A stretch of 41,469 nt of DNA, taken from positions 1 through 41,469 of the forward strand of contig NZ_JABEMA010000006.1 of the NCBI RefSeq assembly GCF_013004605.1. The letters are read 5' to 3'. Of the stretch, positions 22,515 to 29,938 are shown piece by piece (the stretch's first letter is position 1; every line of letters starts with the position of its first letter). The translations under genes were made by a program, and so were the position numbers. The notes under the pieces were generated by a model that saw only the letters and a program-made list of their open reading frames with translations, was not told where the DNA came from and did no database searches. This DNA comes from Pseudokineococcus marinus (lineage in GTDB: Bacteria; Actinomycetota; Actinomycetes; Actinomycetales; Quadrisphaeraceae).

Positions 22515-24269
22515 TCAGGGCTGGCGACCTGATCCACCCCGCTGACGGTGCGACCGCCGCCTCCGGGACCACCGGGACACCAAAGGCAGCAGCACCCCCG
22601 CCCCCAGCACCACCTCCGGGACCGGCCCCAAGCGGGTAGCGAGCGTCTGGGAGGTCCGCAAGGGGACCTCGCCGCGCAAGACCGCCTGAGTGAACAGGTC
22701 GGTGCGCACCGGGGCGCTGCCGTCGGGAGCGATGATGCTGCTGACTCCCACCGTAGAGATCTGCACGACGGCGCGGCCGGTCTCGATGGCTCGCAGCCGG
22801 GACATCGCCAGCTGTTGGACGGCTTCGTCGGAGTACCCGAAGGTGGCGTTGTTGGTCTGGACGACGAGCATCTGCGCTCCCGCGCGCACGGAGTCGCGCA
22901 CGAGGTCGTCGAAGGCCACCTCGAAGCAGATGACGTCGCCGACGCGGACACCGCCCATCACCACCACACCCCCCTTGGTGCCGGGCAGGAAGTCCCGGGC
23001 GACCAGATCGACCTTGTCGCTGAACAGGCGGAAGAAGTCGCGGTAGGGGATGTACTCCCCGAAGGGCGCGGGCTGGCGCTTGACGTAGCTGCGGCCGGGC
23101 ACGGCGGTGGCACCTTCCAGGCCCTGGGCTGGGGTGACCACCAGCCCGGCGTTGGACAGGTACTCCCCCGGCCCATCCAGCACCGCCCCGACCAGCAGCG
23201 GCGCCTGCACAGCCCGGGCGGTCGCCTCGATGTCGCGGCGCGCCTTGTCATCGAGATAGGGGTCGATGTCGCTGGCGTTCTCCGGCCACAGGACCAGGTC
23301 CGGGCGTGGCGCGGCGCCGACCTGAACCTCGCGCGCGTACTCCAGCGTCGCCTGCACGTGATTGTCCAAGACGGCGCGGCGCTCGGCGTTGAAGTCCAGC
23401 CCCGGGCGCGGCACGTTCCCCTGCACAGCGGCCACCTGCGCCGTCCCGGCCTGCGGCGCACTCGGGCGAGGCACCATCGCCCCCGCCGCCAGCACCAGTA
23501 CCGCCGTCAAGGTCAGCACCACAGCCCTGCTTGCCACAACTGCCGAGCGCGGCGACGCCGACGGCGCCCGGCCGCCCGTCCCCGCTGCCGCCGCAGCGGC
23601 CAACACCGCTAGGGCCAGGGCCGTCCCGGCGGCCACCACGGCCGCGGTGACCAACGGCGCACCTCCCACCGCGGCCCACCCCGCGGCCGGGGAGTCCACC
23701 TGGGAGAACGCCAAGCGCCCCCACGGAAACCCACCGAAGGGCACCCGCGCCCGGGCAGCCTCGATCGCGACCCACCCGCCGGTCACCGCCACGATCGACC
23801 ACCCGGCGGGCAGCCGCTGCAGGAAGGGCATCACCGCCCCCAGCACCGCATAGAAGCCCGCACAAGCCGTGGCCAACGCCACCCACGGCAGCAGTCCTAC
23901 ATAGGTCCCGCTCCAGGCCAGATGAGGCACCAAGAAGGCCAGCCCGAAGACCAACCCCACCCCCAGCCCCGCCCGGGCCCGCCGCCCACGGGTGGCCAGC
24001 ACCAGCGCACATACCCCCACCACCGACGCCGGCCACACCCCACCCGTTCCGAGCGCGCCGGGAAAGGCCGACCACGTCATCCCACCGCCAACCGCGGCGA
24101 GCACCAGGGCAACCGGCAGCGGCGGCGCCGCGCCTGTACCAGAAACCGGCGACCGGCCCGCGCCGCCGGCCCACTGCGCGTGTAGAGCTGGCCACCTACG
24201 GTCGACTGCCACCCACCGGACGCTACGTCCGCCTTCCACCCGCACCGGCACGGGCGTCGACTCGCCCAC
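22515..24269 (-). CDS. lnt: apolipoprotein N-acyltransferase
   Basis: Up to 584 residues. The membrane part (about 52-265, six to eight segments) is followed by a nitrilase-like domain with the catalytic triad: Glu330 in VLWPEN, Lys397 in SYVKRQPAPFGEYIP and Cys449 in VICFE, then a final membrane segment near 550. It adds the third acyl chain to lipoproteins. The start is uncertain: the GTG at 24269 lies within the operator of the divergent cadmium repressor gene, and the first 45 residues are not conserved-looking, so a start further in is possible. Lipoproteins encoded nearby (TlpA-like, DUF305, BNR) are candidate substrates. Confidence 0.9.
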   Translation of the reverse strand: MGESTPVPVRVEGGRSVRWVAVDRRWPALHAQWAGGAGRSPVSGTGAAPPLPVALVLAAVGGGMTWSAFPGALGTGGVWPASVVGVCALVLATRGRRARAGLGVGLVFGLAFLVPHLAWSGTYVGLLPWVALATACAGFYAVLGAVMPFLQRLPAGWSIVAVTGGWVAIEAARARVPFGGFPWGRLAFSQVDSPAAGWAAVGGAPLVTAAVVAAGTALALAVLAAAAAAGTGGRAPSASPRSAVVASRAVVLTLTAVLVLAAGAMVPRPSAPQAGTAQVAAVQGNVPRPGLDFNAERRAVLDNHVQATLEYAREVQVGAAPRPDLVLWPENASDIDPYLDDKARRDIEATARAVQAPLLVGAVLDGPGEYLSNAGLVVTPAQGLEGATAVPGRSYVKRQPAPFGEYIPYRDFFRLFSDKVDLVARDFLPGTKGGVVVMGGVRVGDVICFEVAFDDLVRDSVRAGAQMLVVQTNNATFGYSDEAVQQLAMSRLRAIETGRAVVQISTVGVSSIIAPDGSAPVRTDLFTQAVLRGEVPLRTSQTLATRLGPVPEVVLGAGVLLPLVSRWSRRRRSHRQRGGSGRQP

Positions 24270-24292
24270 AACGAATCAACGAGGGTTAGGAT
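24269..24292 (+). promoter_or_regulatory. operator and -10 of metal module 2
   Basis: CAACG (24269-24273) and GGTTA (24284-24288) with 10 nt between are placed like the palindrome of module 1 (TAACG-N10-CGTTA). TAGGAT (24287-24292) is the -10: it ends 6 nt before an in-frame GTG at 24299. The start codon of the divergent lnt gene abuts this site. Confidence 0.55.
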
Positions 24293-24742
24293 GTGGACGT
24301 GGAGGACGAGGCGTGTGACCTGTTGTGTCTGGACCTGCCGCACGCCGAGGCGGTGCGGACCGCGCTACCGCCCGCACCGGACCTGGAGGGGGCCGCTGCC
24401 CGGGCCAAGGCTCTCGGCGACCCGACCCGGCTGCGGATCGCGCTGGCCCTCGCCACCGGCGGGCCGATGTGCGGGTGCGACCTGGCCTGGGTCACCGGCC
24501 TGGCGGCCAACCTCGTCTCCCACCACGCCCGCGTCCTGCGCTCGTGCGGGTTGGCGTCCTCCCGCCGCGACGGCAAGCTCGTGGTCTACCGGTTGACCGC
24601 CCTCGGGCACGAGCTGCTCGGCGTTCTCGGCATCCCCCGCGTCCACGGGGTTCACGGGGTTACCGACACGGTGGCGACCGAGCAGCCGGGCGCGGGCCGG
24701 CCCGCCGGACCGCTGGACCTCCCAAGTGCGGTGGTGGCGTGA
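24293..24742 (+). CDS. ArsR/CadC-type metal repressor, module 2
   Basis: 149 residues from the GTG at 24293, or 147 from the GTG at 24299, which is the likelier leaderless start. CDLLCLD at the N-terminus and MCGCDLAW before the HTH give the four-cysteine set of CadC (Cys7/11 and Cys58/60 equivalents). The ArsR core is LGDPTRLRIALALATGG, LVSHHARVLRSCGL, GKLVVYRL. It should sense Cd, Pb or Zn and repress its own operon. The stop overlaps the ATG of the exporter gene by 1 nt. It is a close paralogue of the protein at 1836-2258, which has lost one ligand Cys. Confidence 0.9.
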   Translation: MDVEDEACDLLCLDLPHAEAVRTALPPAPDLEGAAARAKALGDPTRLRIALALATGGPMCGCDLAWVTGLAANLVSHHARVLRSCGLASSRRDGKLVVYRLTALGHELLGVLGIPRVHGVHGVTDTVATEQPGAGRPAGPLDLPSAVVA

Positions 24743-25527
24743 TGGCGAGGACCTCCCGCGTGCCCGTGGCGACCGACGACCCGGCGCGCCGGGCGGTGCT
24801 GACCCGGCGGGTGCGCCTGGTCGTGGCCGCCACGATCACCTGGAACGTGGTCGAGGCGGTGGTCGCGATCACCGCCGGGCGGATGGCCTCCTCGGCCGCC
24901 CTGGTCGGCTTCGGTCTGGACTCCGTGGTGGAAGTCGCCTCGGCGGCCGCGGTCTCGTGGCAGTTCGCCGCCCCCGACCCGCAGGCCCGGGAACGGACGG
25001 CGATGCGGGTGATCGCGGTGTCCTTCTTCGCCCTGGCGGCCTTCGTCACGGTCGACGCCGCGCGGACCCTGCTCGGGGCCGCCGAGGCCGAGCACTCGAG
25101 CGTCGGGATCGTCCTGGCCGCGCTCAGCCTCGTCGTGATGCCGTTCCTGTCGTGGTTCGAGCGCCGCACCGGTCGTGAGCTCGGGTCGGCCTCAGCGGTC
25201 GCGGACTCCAAGCAGACGCTGCTGTGCACCTACCTGTCCGGGGTGCTGCTGGCCGGGCTGCTGCTCAACAGCTTGCTGGGGTGGGCCTGGGCGGACCCGC
25301 TGGCTGCCCTGGTCATCGCCGCTGTCGCCGTCAAGGAGGGCCGCGAGGCGTGGCGCGGGGACGCCTGCTGCACCCCGGTCACCGCGGTGACCCCGCCGGC
25401 GCCTACCGACTCCGGCGTCGAGCAGTCCGCCCCGGCAGGTGGTAGCTGCTGCACCGATGGGTGCTGCACCCCGACGTCGGCGAGCAGCGACACCTCGCCC
25501 CGGCCGCCCTCGGGCGCGGCCCGGTGA
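24742..25527 (+). CDS. CDF-like heavy-metal exporter, module 2 (Cys-rich tail)
   Basis: 261 residues, ATG at 24742 overlapping the repressor stop. Same architecture as module 1: ITWNVVEAVVAITAGRMASSAALVG, GFGLDSVVEV, then ERTAMRVIAVSFFALAAFVTVDAARTLL and SASAVADSKQTLLCTYL. The cytoplasmic-type tail has CCTPV, GSCCTDGCCTP, i.e. three Cys pairs. It exports metal by proton exchange if it behaves like other CDF proteins. Part of a four-gene run 24293-27063 with overlaps at each joint. The tail could hand over or sense soft metals, which is inference. Confidence 0.87.
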   Translation: MARTSRVPVATDDPARRAVLTRRVRLVVAATITWNVVEAVVAITAGRMASSAALVGFGLDSVVEVASAAAVSWQFAAPDPQARERTAMRVIAVSFFALAAFVTVDAARTLLGAAEAEHSSVGIVLAALSLVVMPFLSWFERRTGRELGSASAVADSKQTLLCTYLSGVLLAGLLLNSLLGWAWADPLAALVIAAVAVKEGREAWRGDACCTPVTAVTPPAPTDSGVEQSAPAGGSCCTDGCCTPTSASSDTSPRPPSGAAR

Positions 25528-26450
25528 ACGGACACACCCACGCACCGGCTGCCAGTAGCAGCGCGGGATCGCAGCGGACCCGACTGGTGGTGGTGCTCGC
25601 GTTGACCTCGACCGTGATGGTCGTCGAGGTGATCGGCGCGCTGATCTCCGGAAGCCTGGCGCTAGCGGCCGACGCCGGGCACATGCTCACCGACGTCGCC
25701 GGCCTGGCCATCGCCCTGGTCGCCGCGACGCTGGCGCTACGCCCGGCCACCGCCCAACGGACCTGGGGCTACCGACGCGCCGAGGTCCTCGGCGCCAGCG
25801 TGCAGGCCTCGGTCCTGCTCGCCGTCGGGATCCTCGTCCTCGTCGAAGGCGTACGACGCCTGCTCGACCCCCCACCGGTCCAGGCCACCGCCGTGGTCGT
25901 CTTCGGCGCCGTCGGACTGGCCGTCAACGTCGTCGGCCTGCTCGTGCTGGTCCGCGGCCGTGGGTCCAGCATCAACACCCGCGCCGCCTTCCTCGAGGTC
26001 CTCAACGACGCCCTGGGGTCGGTCGCCGTGCTCGCCTCGGCCGTGGTGATCGCCACCACCGGGTTCCAGCGCGCCGACGCACTGGCCTCGATCCTCATCG
26101 CGGTCCTGATCATTCCCAGGACGCTGAGCATCCTGCGCGAGGCGACCCGGGTACTGCTGGAGTCCACCCCCCGCGGACTGGACCTGGACTCCGTACGCGC
26201 CCACCTGCTCGATCTCGAGCACGTCCACGCCGTGCACGACCTGCACGCCTCGGAGATCGTCACCGGCCTGCCCGTGCTGTCCGCCCACGTCGTCGTGGAC
26301 GACTCCTGCTTCCACGACGGCCACGCCCCCCGCATGCTCGACGCCCTCCAGGCCTGCGTCGCCGAGCACTTCACCGTCTCGATCGAGCACTCCACCTTCC
26401 AGCTCGAACCCCGGACCCACCACCGGCACGAGGCGCCCTCCCATGCCTGA
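25524..26450 (+). CDS. czcD: CzcD-like cation diffusion facilitator
   Basis: 308 residues from the GTG at 25524, which overlaps the previous stop. Typical CDF: six membrane segments (about 20-205) and a C-terminal metal-binding domain (about 210-295). The second segment has DAGHMLTDVAG (H-x-x-x-D). In the fifth segment the matching position is LEVLNDALGS, where the usual His is Glu (E-x-x-x-D). The C-terminal domain has VHAVHDLHASEIVTGLPVLSAHVVV and a His-rich end (HHRHE). It should export Zn, Cd or a related ion. The gene overlaps the next (26443) by 8 nt. Confidence 0.9.
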   Translation: MNGHTHAPAASSSAGSQRTRLVVVLALTSTVMVVEVIGALISGSLALAADAGHMLTDVAGLAIALVAATLALRPATAQRTWGYRRAEVLGASVQASVLLAVGILVLVEGVRRLLDPPPVQATAVVVFGAVGLAVNVVGLLVLVRGRGSSINTRAAFLEVLNDALGSVAVLASAVVIATTGFQRADALASILIAVLIIPRTLSILREATRVLLESTPRGLDLDSVRAHLLDLEHVHAVHDLHASEIVTGLPVLSAHVVVDDSCFHDGHAPRMLDALQACVAEHFTVSIEHSTFQLEPRTHHRHEAPSHA

Positions 26451-27063
26451 GCCCCGGCCCACCCGCCGACACGCGGGCCGTCCCAACGGCGGCGCCGTGC
26501 TCGTGGTCACGGCACCGGTGCTGACCGCTATCCCGGTGCTGCTGGGCCGGATGCGCCGCGACCTCGAACGCGACGGCCGGCTACATGCCGGTACCGCCGC
26601 GTGGATGTGGACCGGCTACGCCGCCCACGCCGCCCTGCTCACCACCGCTCTGGCCCGACGGCCGACCTCGCCCCCGCTACCAGCACCGGCACGCGCGGCA
26701 GCCCTGGCCCTCACCGGCGCCGGCAGCGCCCTCCTCCTCGCCGGGTTCCGGCGCTTCGCCGGACCAGCCCAGCTCACCGGCACCGACGCCGGGCCCCTCG
26801 TCACCGGCGGGGCCTACCGCTACAGCCGCAACCCCCAGTACACCGGCGCCGTCGCCGCGCTCACCGGCGCTGCCGCCGCCCGCCGCTCCCCTACCGCGCT
26901 GGCCCTGACCGCCGCCCTCGCCGCCGTCTACCGGGCCTGGGTCCCCACCGAAGAGCGCCACCTCACCCACCACTTCGGCGCCCCCTACCGCGACTACCAC
27001 ACCAGGACACCCCGCTGGCTCGGACGACCCACCGTCGTAGACCCCTGGCCCACACCGGCCTGA
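26443..27063 (+). CDS. isoprenylcysteine carboxyl methyltransferase-like membrane protein
   Basis: 206 residues, about four to five membrane segments. The C-terminal half has the family signature GGAYRYSRNPQYTG, EERHLTHHFGAPYRDYHTRTPRWLG, as in ICMT/PEMT-type methyltransferases and their metal-operon relatives. It overlaps czcD by 8 nt, so it is part of the same transcript. ICMT-like proteins are often found beside CDF and Cd/Zn efflux genes. Their substrate there is unknown. The first 25 residues are polar and proline-rich. Confidence 0.82.
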   Translation: MPEPRPTRRHAGRPNGGAVLVVTAPVLTAIPVLLGRMRRDLERDGRLHAGTAAWMWTGYAAHAALLTTALARRPTSPPLPAPARAAALALTGAGSALLLAGFRRFAGPAQLTGTDAGPLVTGGAYRYSRNPQYTGAVAALTGAAAARRSPTALALTAALAAVYRAWVPTEERHLTHHFGAPYRDYHTRTPRWLGRPTVVDPWPTPA

Positions 27064-27100
27064 AGCTGCTCCATCACCAGCCGGAACACGACCGGCCCCC

Positions 27101-27151
27101 GTCCCAGCAAGCGACCGCCTACTGGAGCACCTCGCGACTCCAGGCGCGGTC
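27101..27151 (+). terminator. hairpin after metal module 2, with shared repeat
   Basis: Imperfect hairpin between GACCGCC (27113) and GCGGTC (27146-27151) via TGGAG/CTCCA. 27101-27125 resembles 14266-14290 (GTCCCAGCA, CGACCGCCT, CTGG). It follows the methyltransferase-like gene by 40 nt and is a plausible end of the operon. Confidence 0.45.
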
Positions 27152-27221
27152 CGGGCTCGCGGTCGTGATCTTGTGTCACTGGGGATCCTCAACTGGGATG
27201 CCCGCATGACTCTTCGCTCAA

Positions 27222-27416
27222 CTAACGAAGCGGTGCAGTACCGCTGGGCGGAACCGTGAGCGGGGTCGGACGGACTGCCGCGATTTGCCCGCCGCACCGT
27301 TCGATCGTCGTCGGCGTCGAGGCGGTGTTGTCGACGGCGCAGACGGCGAGGACCCGCTCGAGGCCGGAGGGCGCGCAGACCGAAGCCGACGTGGCGAACC
27401 CACCGCACGTTCTCAT
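27222..27416 (-). CDS. doubtful small Cys-containing protein
   Basis: 64 residues from the ATG at 27416 with GGAAGAG upstream; the frame opens to 27452. It has four cysteines (TCGG, VCAP, AVCA, RCGG) and balanced composition, better than a random frame, but no recognised family. It is divergent from the CmtR-like gene by 106 nt, a place where a small metal-binding protein would make sense. It could equally be chance. Confidence 0.3.
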   Translation of the reverse strand: MRTCGGFATSASVCAPSGLERVLAVCAVDNTASTPTTIERCGGQIAAVRPTPLTVPPSGTAPLR

Positions 27417-27510
27417 CGTCTCTTCCACGGCCTCGTCCTCGTCGGTGGACACGCAGTCGCTGCGCGGCGCGAGAGGGCGTCGCCCCGAGAGAGACCCCGC
27501 ACCATCCCGC

Positions 27511-27516
27511 TAACAT
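27511..27516 (+). promoter_or_regulatory. leaderless -10 of module 3 (TAACAT)
   Basis: TAACAT, 6 nt, then the ATG at 27523. No Shine-Dalgarno sequence. Consistent with the pattern at the other regulator genes. Confidence 0.5.
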
Positions 27517-27522
27517 CGGCCT

Positions 27523-28011
27523 ATGACGATGACGGCTGGTCCCGGCGTGGTCGCGCGCCAGACGGCTCGAGGATCCGAGGAGGGCACGGCGCTGTTGGCG
27601 GCGGCGTGCCTGTTCCGGTCCCTGGCGGACCCGTCGCGGCTGTCGATCCTGCGGCACCTGGCCCTGGGTGAGCGCCGGGTGGTGGACCTGATGGCCCATC
27701 TGGGGCTCGCGCAGGCGACGGTCTCCGGTCACCTGGCCTGCCTGCGGGACTGCGGCCTGGTCACCTCCCGCCCGCAGGGGCGCGCCTCGCTGTTCTCCCT
27801 GGCCGTCGGCCCCGAGCTGCTCGAGCTGCTGGTGGCCGCGGAGCGGGTGCTGGCTGCCACCGGTGACGCGGTGACCCTGTGCCCGACCTACGGCGCCGAC
27901 AGCACCGCCGACGCCGGCGGCAGCACCACTGACACCCCTGCCTCGAGCCTTCCGGCCCCGGGCCCGCCGGCCGAGGCGACGACCTCCGGCACGGTCAGGG
28001 GCGCGCGGTGA
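27523..28011 (+). CDS. cmtR: ArsR-family repressor, CmtR type (Cd/Pb), module 3
   Basis: 162 residues, ATG 27523. Core: LFRSLADPSRLSILRHLALGERRVVDLMAHLGLAQATVSGHLACLRDCGLV. The C-L-R-D-C in the recognition helix region matches Cys57/Cys61 of mycobacterial CmtR, and LCPTYGA downstream matches Cys102, so all three CmtR ligands are present. This is a different sensor type from the CadC-like proteins of modules 1 and 2. It should repress the exporter gene with which it overlaps (GTGA). The C-terminal 45 residues are a low-complexity Thr/Ala/Pro tail not seen in CmtR. Confidence 0.88.
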   Translation: MTMTAGPGVVARQTARGSEEGTALLAAACLFRSLADPSRLSILRHLALGERRVVDLMAHLGLAQATVSGHLACLRDCGLVTSRPQGRASLFSLAVGPELLELLVAAERVLAATGDAVTLCPTYGADSTADAGGSTTDTPASSLPAPGPPAEATTSGTVRGAR

Positions 28012-28697
28012 GCGAGCACACTCCCGCTGCGGGAGGACCGGTCACCCCGCCCGCCGGAGCGGACGAGGTCCAGGTCGAGCGGCTGACCCGACGCGGGCTG
28101 CGCCTGGCGCAGTTCACCGTCGTCTACAACGTCGCCGAGGGCGCGATCGCGATCACCGCCGGCCTGATGGCCGGCCTGGTGTCCCTGGTCGGCTTCGGCC
28201 TCGACTCCGGCATCGAGTCCGTGGCATCAGTGCTGGTGGGTCTGCGCCTGGCCGCCCGGCTGCGCAACGGCGCCACCGACGAGGCCAAGGAACGCCGGGC
28301 GCTGCGACTGGTGGCCCTGACCTTCTTCGTCCTGGCGACCTACGTCACCGTCGAGGGCATCCGCGGGCTGCTCGGTGGGCAGGCACCAGACACCTCCCGG
28401 GTCGGGATCGCGCTGCTGCTGGCCTCCGTGGTGATCATGCCGCTGCTGGCCCGTGCCAAGCGCCGGGTCGGCCAGCAGCTCGGTGGTGACCAGCTCGTCC
28501 TCGCCGACGCCGCAGAGACCAAGATCTGCGTGCTGCTGTCCATCTCGACCCTGGCCGGGCTGGCCCTCTACGCCTGGACCGGCGCCGCGTGGCTGGACCC
28601 TGTCGCCGGGTTCGTCATCGCCGCCTTCGCCATCCACGAAGGCCGGGAAGCGTGGGAAGGCGAGCTCGTCGAAGACCGCGACGAGGACGACGACTGA
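28008..28697 (+). CDS. CDF-like metal exporter, module 3
   Basis: 229 residues from the GTG at 28008, overlapping the cmtR stop. Related to the modules 1 and 2 exporters but clearly divergent: VVYNVAEGAIAITAGLMAGLVSLVG, GFGLDSGIESVASVLVGLRLA, ALTFFVLATYVTVEGIRGLL and LADAAETKICVLLS. It lacks their Cys-rich tail and ends in a run of acidic residues. Likely exports Cd, Pb or a related ion under CmtR control. About five membrane segments. Many actinobacteria pair cmtR with this transporter type. Confidence 0.87.
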   Translation: MSEHTPAAGGPVTPPAGADEVQVERLTRRGLRLAQFTVVYNVAEGAIAITAGLMAGLVSLVGFGLDSGIESVASVLVGLRLAARLRNGATDEAKERRALRLVALTFFVLATYVTVEGIRGLLGGQAPDTSRVGIALLLASVVIMPLLARAKRRVGQQLGGDQLVLADAAETKICVLLSISTLAGLALYAWTGAAWLDPVAGFVIAAFAIHEGREAWEGELVEDRDEDDD

Positions 28698-28948
28698 CCT
28701 GAGCATCGCGCCGTAGACCTGAGGCCCACTGCCCTGACAGAGCACCTGCCTGCCGCGACGCCCACCGCTGACGCTGCACCAGTCACCCGGCCCCCCCGGG
28801 TGGTCCGGCAGGCTGCACCGCCCATGGGTCATGAAGGACGGTGCAGCTGCCGGTCACCGAGACGACCGGGGTAGTCCCGGCGGACCGTGCACCAGCGCGG
28901 CCCCGTACCACTGGGCCGCTGAGGCTGACCCCCGCCTGGCGGACGGGG

Positions 28949-29938
28949 TCAGGAGTCGTCGGTCCCCTGGAGGGGGGCGAAGCTGACTCCCCCGTCGGCG
29001 GAGGACAGCACAGCTGCTGATGTCACGGCCATCACCTGCAGCGCTCCACCGTCCTGGCGGGAGGCGGCCACGGCCTGGGGCGGGCCGGGAACGGCGCCGG
29101 GTGTGGCCCAGGTGGCGCCGGTGTCCTGGCTCACGGCGACCGTGCCGTCGGGGGTGATGCCCACGATCGTGGTGGCGTCAGCCATCGCCGCGACCTGCAG
29201 CAGGGGTGCCTGCTCCAGCACCGACCACGAGGCGCCGGCGTCGCGCGAGAGCGCCGGACCGTCCTGGCTGGTCGCCAGCACCGTCGTCCCCTGCGGTGAG
29301 GACGCCAGCGCGAAGGGCTGCACCGGCGCCTGGGTCGTGGTCCAGGTCCGGGCGTCGGCGCTCATCCGCAGCTGCCCGTCGAAGCCGATCACGGCGCCCT
29401 GCAGCGCGCTGAGGGCGTGGAAGTCGGACTGGCCCTGCCGGGAGAGGGCCGACCACGACCGTCCCCCGTCGGTGGACTCGATCAGGCCGACGGGTTGTGG
29501 CAGGTCGACACCCGGGCCGGGGTGGCCGGAGGCGTAGAAGTGGTCCGGCCCGGCGACGGTGAACCCCATCAGGTCGATGACCGGGCCGACCCGGACGGGC
29601 GTGCCGTCCTGGTAGGAGAACAGCCCGTCGTGGGTGGCCAGCTGGACCACGCCGTCGGCGGGGTTGATGCCCACGCCATGCACGTGATCGCTGGGCAGCG
29701 GCGCTGCCGCGGTCTCCTGGCCCTGCACCTCGCCTCCACTGCCAACACCTGCACCTGCACCTGCACCTGCACCAGCCGAGGCACCAGCACCGGCGCCCGG
29801 GGCGTCGGGCAAGGCCTCGCCCTGCGGGTCGTCCGCGCTGCACCCGGCCACCAGGACGGCCACCAGCACCACCCCGCCGACCGCGCTCCCGCCCCGTCGA
29901 GCGCCCCGTCGAGCGCCCCGGGCCGCCGAGACGCTCAC
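28949..29938 (-). CDS. BNR/sialidase-like repeat lipoprotein (F510_1955-type)
   Basis: 329 residues from the GTG at 29938, overlapping the DUF305 stop by 3 nt. Signal with lipobox VAGC (Cys33), then an Ala/Gly-rich linker encoded by a tandem hexamer (29747-29773). The rest folds as a beta-propeller of BNR-type blades: ESTDGGRSWSAL, MSADARTWTT, LSRDAGASWSVL, VSQDTGATWATP, SSADGGVSFAPL. The first segment HVHGVGINPADG is usual in this family. It is anchored outside the membrane. It is commonly found next to DUF305 and copper genes. Enzyme activity is not established. Confidence 0.82.
   Translation of the reverse strand: MSVSAARGARRGARRGGSAVGGVVLVAVLVAGCSADDPQGEALPDAPGAGAGASAGAGAGAGAGVGSGGEVQGQETAAAPLPSDHVHGVGINPADGVVQLATHDGLFSYQDGTPVRVGPVIDLMGFTVAGPDHFYASGHPGPGVDLPQPVGLIESTDGGRSWSALSRQGQSDFHALSALQGAVIGFDGQLRMSADARTWTTTQAPVQPFALASSPQGTTVLATSQDGPALSRDAGASWSVLEQAPLLQVAAMADATTIVGITPDGTVAVSQDTGATWATPGAVPGPPQAVAASRQDGGALQVMAVTSAAVLSSADGGVSFAPLQGTDDS
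29747..29773. repeat. tandem hexamer ACCTGC in lipoprotein gene
   Basis: About four and a half units in frame, coding for alternating Ala-Gly in the linker after the lipobox. Length could vary by slippage without breaking the frame. Confidence 0.7.

Larger units (their letters stand above)
27064..27522. other. intergenic interval between metal modules 2 and 3
   Basis: 459 bases. The first 90 hold a repeat-bearing hairpin, the middle a doubtful minus-strand small gene (27222-27416), and the end a leaderless -10 (27511-27516). Nothing else could be supported. Confidence 0.45.
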
